From an uncultured Aliiroseovarius sp. (GTDB lineage Bacteria; Pseudomonadota; Alphaproteobacteria; Rhodobacterales; Rhodobacteraceae): a DNA stretch of 16,908 bases. Numbering within the stretch: the first letter of the stretch is position 1; each line of letters starts with the position of its first letter. Position numbers and translations under genes: made by a program. Where the stretch lies: positions 1 to 16,908 of the forward strand of contig CALJDH010000068.1 of the NCBI GenBank assembly GCA_938023895.1. Reading direction: 5' to 3'. The notes under the pieces were generated by a model that worked only from the letters and a program-made list of their open reading frames with translations, had not been told where the DNA came from and made no database searches. Shown piece by piece: positions 15,679 to 16,908 of the stretch.

Positions 15679-15697
15679 CCGGGAACATTAGTCCCGG
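15679..15697. repeat. Stem-loop at the ccoQ stop codon
   Basis: CCGGGA (15679-15684) pairs with TCCCGG (15692-15697) around 7 bases that include the ccoQ stop codon. It lies just upstream of the ccoP ribosome-binding site. It might modulate ccoP translation or mRNA processing, but may be chance in GC-rich DNA. Confidence 0.4.
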
Positions 15698-15867
15698 TCA
15701 CCGGCAGGTTTGTCTTCGTGGCGGAAGGGGATGTTCGCGATGTCCTTGTGGACTTTGTTCGATCCGGGGCGGAACGCAAATAAAGCTGCCCCGATGAAAA
15801 AGGCGAACATCGCGATAAGGAACCAACTGTCAGCGAAAGCTCGCATAATTCCATAGGTATCCATCAT
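15688..15867 (-). CDS. ccoQ: Cbb3 oxidase small subunit CcoQ
   Basis: A 59-residue frame begins with two consecutive ATG codons (15867 and 15864) after an AGGAG site; either may be used. One membrane helix (about 14-32) is followed by FRPGS and a polar tail containing KDIANIPFRHED. This pattern, FADSW before the helix and FRPG after it, is typical of CcoQ/FixQ. CcoQ is not catalytic; it stabilises the complex and the interaction with CcoP, and in Rhodobacter it has been tied to oxygen protection and signalling. It sits in the canonical place between ccoO and ccoP. Confidence 0.93.
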   Translation of the reverse strand: MMDTYGIMRAFADSWFLIAMFAFFIGAALFAFRPGSNKVHKDIANIPFRHEDKPAGDRD

Positions 15868-15876
15868 CCCAGCTCC

Positions 15877-16611
15877 TTACCGGCTTGCGTCAGGTGTGAA
15901 AGTCGAGAAATCGACCAGAGTACCCAACATCTGCATATAGGCGATCAGAGCGTCCATTTCGGACACACCCGGCTTGCCATCGAAGTTGCGCGCTTGCGCT
16001 TTCGGATAGCGTGCCTGGAGCGCGTCGACGTCCGAATTGTCGCCATCCGGGTCAGCCTGGCTCAGCCAGTCTGCTTCCGCATTTGCGATCTGTTCGTCGG
16101 TGTAAGGTACACCTACGATCCGGTTCGTCTTCATCACATCCTGGATGTATTTCGGCTCGATCAGCTTATCCAAAAGGAAAGCGTATTTCGGCATCACCGA
16201 TTCCGGCACGACCGACTGCGGATCAGCAAGGTGATCCACATGCCATTCGTCCGAGTAGCGGCCGCCGACGCGGGCAAGGTCAGGCCCCGTCCGCTTGGAG
16301 CCCCACTGGAACGGGTGGTCGTACTGGCTTTCAGCAGCAAGGCTGTAGTGGCCATAACGCTCAACTTCGTCGCGCATCGGGCGGATCATCTGCGAGTGGC
16401 AGACATAGCAGCCCTCGCGGATATAGATGTTCCGGCCCTCAAGCTCGAGCGGCGAGTAGGGGCGCACGCCTTCAACATCCTCGATCGTGTTTTCGAGGTA
16501 GAAGAGCGGTGCGATCTCTACGATGCCACCCACGGTCACAACCAGAAGGCTACCGACCAGAAGAAGCGTTGCGTTCTTTTCAAGAACTACGTGTTTGTCG
16601 AGAATTCCCAT
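15877..16611 (-). CDS. ccoO: Cbb3 oxidase monohaem cytochrome c subunit CcoO
   Basis: The 244-residue protein has an N-terminal membrane helix (about 15-38) and a periplasmic cytochrome c domain. The haem site is CYVCH (68-72) in the conserved context [13 protein letters not shown]. The probable axial Met is M140 in SVMPKY, and the [13 protein letters not shown] stretch (108-120) is also typical of CcoO/FixO. It relays electrons from CcoP to CcoN. The ATG at 16611 lies 14 bases after the ccoN stop. It ends 9 bases before the ccoQ start. Length is normal and nothing is missing. Confidence 0.97.
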   Translation of the reverse strand: MGILDKHVVLEKNATLLLVGSLLVVTVGGIVEIAPLFYLENTIEDVEGVRPYSPLELEGRNIYIREGCYVCHSQMIRPMRDEVERYGHYSLAAESQYDHPFQWGSKRTGPDLARVGGRYSDEWHVDHLADPQSVVPESVMPKYAFLLDKLIEPKYIQDVMKTNRIVGVPYTDEQIANAEADWLSQADPDGDNSDVDALQARYPKAQARNFDGKPGVSEMDALIAYMQMLGTLVDFSTFTPDASR

Positions 16612-16625
16612 TAGTCATTCCCTCC

Positions 16626-16908
16626 TTATTCGGCCGGAGCCGCAGCTGCGTCGCCTGCTGCTTCAGCAGCCGGTGCACGCTTCACGGTCATCCAGAGGTT
16701 GTAGCACATGATCAGAGCACCACCGAGGAACAGAACCCCGCCCAGGCCACGGACCACATACATCGGGAACTTCGCGGCAACAGTGTCAGCGAACGAGTTC
16801 ACCAAGAAGCCCTGCGCATCAACTTCACGCCACATCAGGCCTTCCATGATACCAGTTACCCACATCGACGCGGCATAGAGCACGATACCGATGGTGGCGA
16901 GCCAGAAG
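16626..16908 (-). CDS. ccoN: Cbb3 oxidase catalytic subunit CcoN, 3' end
   Basis: The last 93 codons of the gene are visible; the 5' part lies beyond the right edge. The frame runs to the edge without a stop, so the internal GTG at 16883 is not the start. The fragment shows two membrane helices, including [19 protein letters not shown] and the later stretch [20 protein letters not shown], and the EGLMWR and [11 protein letters not shown] motifs typical of the CcoN C-terminus. An Ala-rich tail ends it. CcoN holds the haem b / haem b3-CuB site that reduces oxygen; the catalytic His residues lie outside the window. The identity is secured by the following ccoO, ccoQ and ccoP. Confidence 0.95.
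   Translation of the reverse strand, partial: FWLATIGIVLYAASMWVTGIMEGLMWREVDAQGFLVNSFADTVAAKFPMYVVRGLGGVLFLGGALIMCYNLWMTVKRAPAAEAAGDAAAAPAE

Noticed and set aside
1..16908. CRISPR array, insertion sequence, tRNA or phage integration site
   Set aside because: No regularly spaced repeats, transposase motifs, tRNA cloverleaf or integrase gene were seen on either strand.

Overview
The window looks like a chromosome segment from an alphaproteobacterium of the Rhodobacteraceae / Roseobacter type. This rests on gene content and style: high G+C, tightly packed operons with ATGA stop/start overlaps, a complete cbb3 oxidase locus (ccoNOQP plus ccoGHIS) with an FNR/FnrL-type box, and a short intergenic hairpin element of a kind I remember from this family. 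Genus cannot be assigned from the sequence alone. No tRNA, rRNA, CRISPR array, insertion sequence or prophage gene was seen.

Layout. (1) 1-3870, minus strand: a four-gene, translationally coupled operon. In transcription order it holds a 358-residue coiled-coil protein (possibly a remote TelA relative), a 102-residue membrane protein, a 389-residue soluble protein I do not recognise, and an AAA+ ATPase cut by the left edge. This is the least explained part of the window and the best candidate for an undescribed system, perhaps a membrane-linked AAA+ remodelling or stress module. (2) 4073-5380, plus strand: an M20 metallopeptidase of the ArgE/DapE type. A strong double hairpin follows, shared with the convergent gene. 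(3) 5436-9304: a YbbP-like FtsX-family permease and a YbbA-like ABC ATPase on the minus strand, divergent from a secreted TesA-like GDSL esterase; E. coli has the same trio. (4) 9479-10084: a NarL/FixJ-type regulator whose receiver keeps the phospho-acceptor Asp but lacks the conserved Thr/Ser and Lys. (5) 10090-14386, minus strand: ccoG-ccoH-ccoI-ccoS, the assembly genes of cbb3 oxidase. (6) 14387-14778: a non-coding interval with an FNR box for ccoG, an isolated inverted repeat, and a series of hairpins ending in a rho-independent terminator for the upstream operon. (7) 14779-16908, minus strand: ccoN (3' end only), ccoO, ccoQ and ccoP, the structural subunits.

How the genes work together. 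CcoN, CcoO and CcoP carry electrons to the haem-copper site that reduces oxygen at low oxygen tension. CcoI exports copper across the membrane for that site. CcoG is a polyferredoxin-like protein that helps handle copper, and CcoH and CcoS are small membrane assembly factors. The FNR box suggests that the assembly genes are induced when oxygen falls. The YbbA/YbbP/TesA trio probably acts on envelope lipids or hydrophobic compounds. Most gene calls rest on clear motifs; start sites and the functions of the first operon are the main uncertainties.
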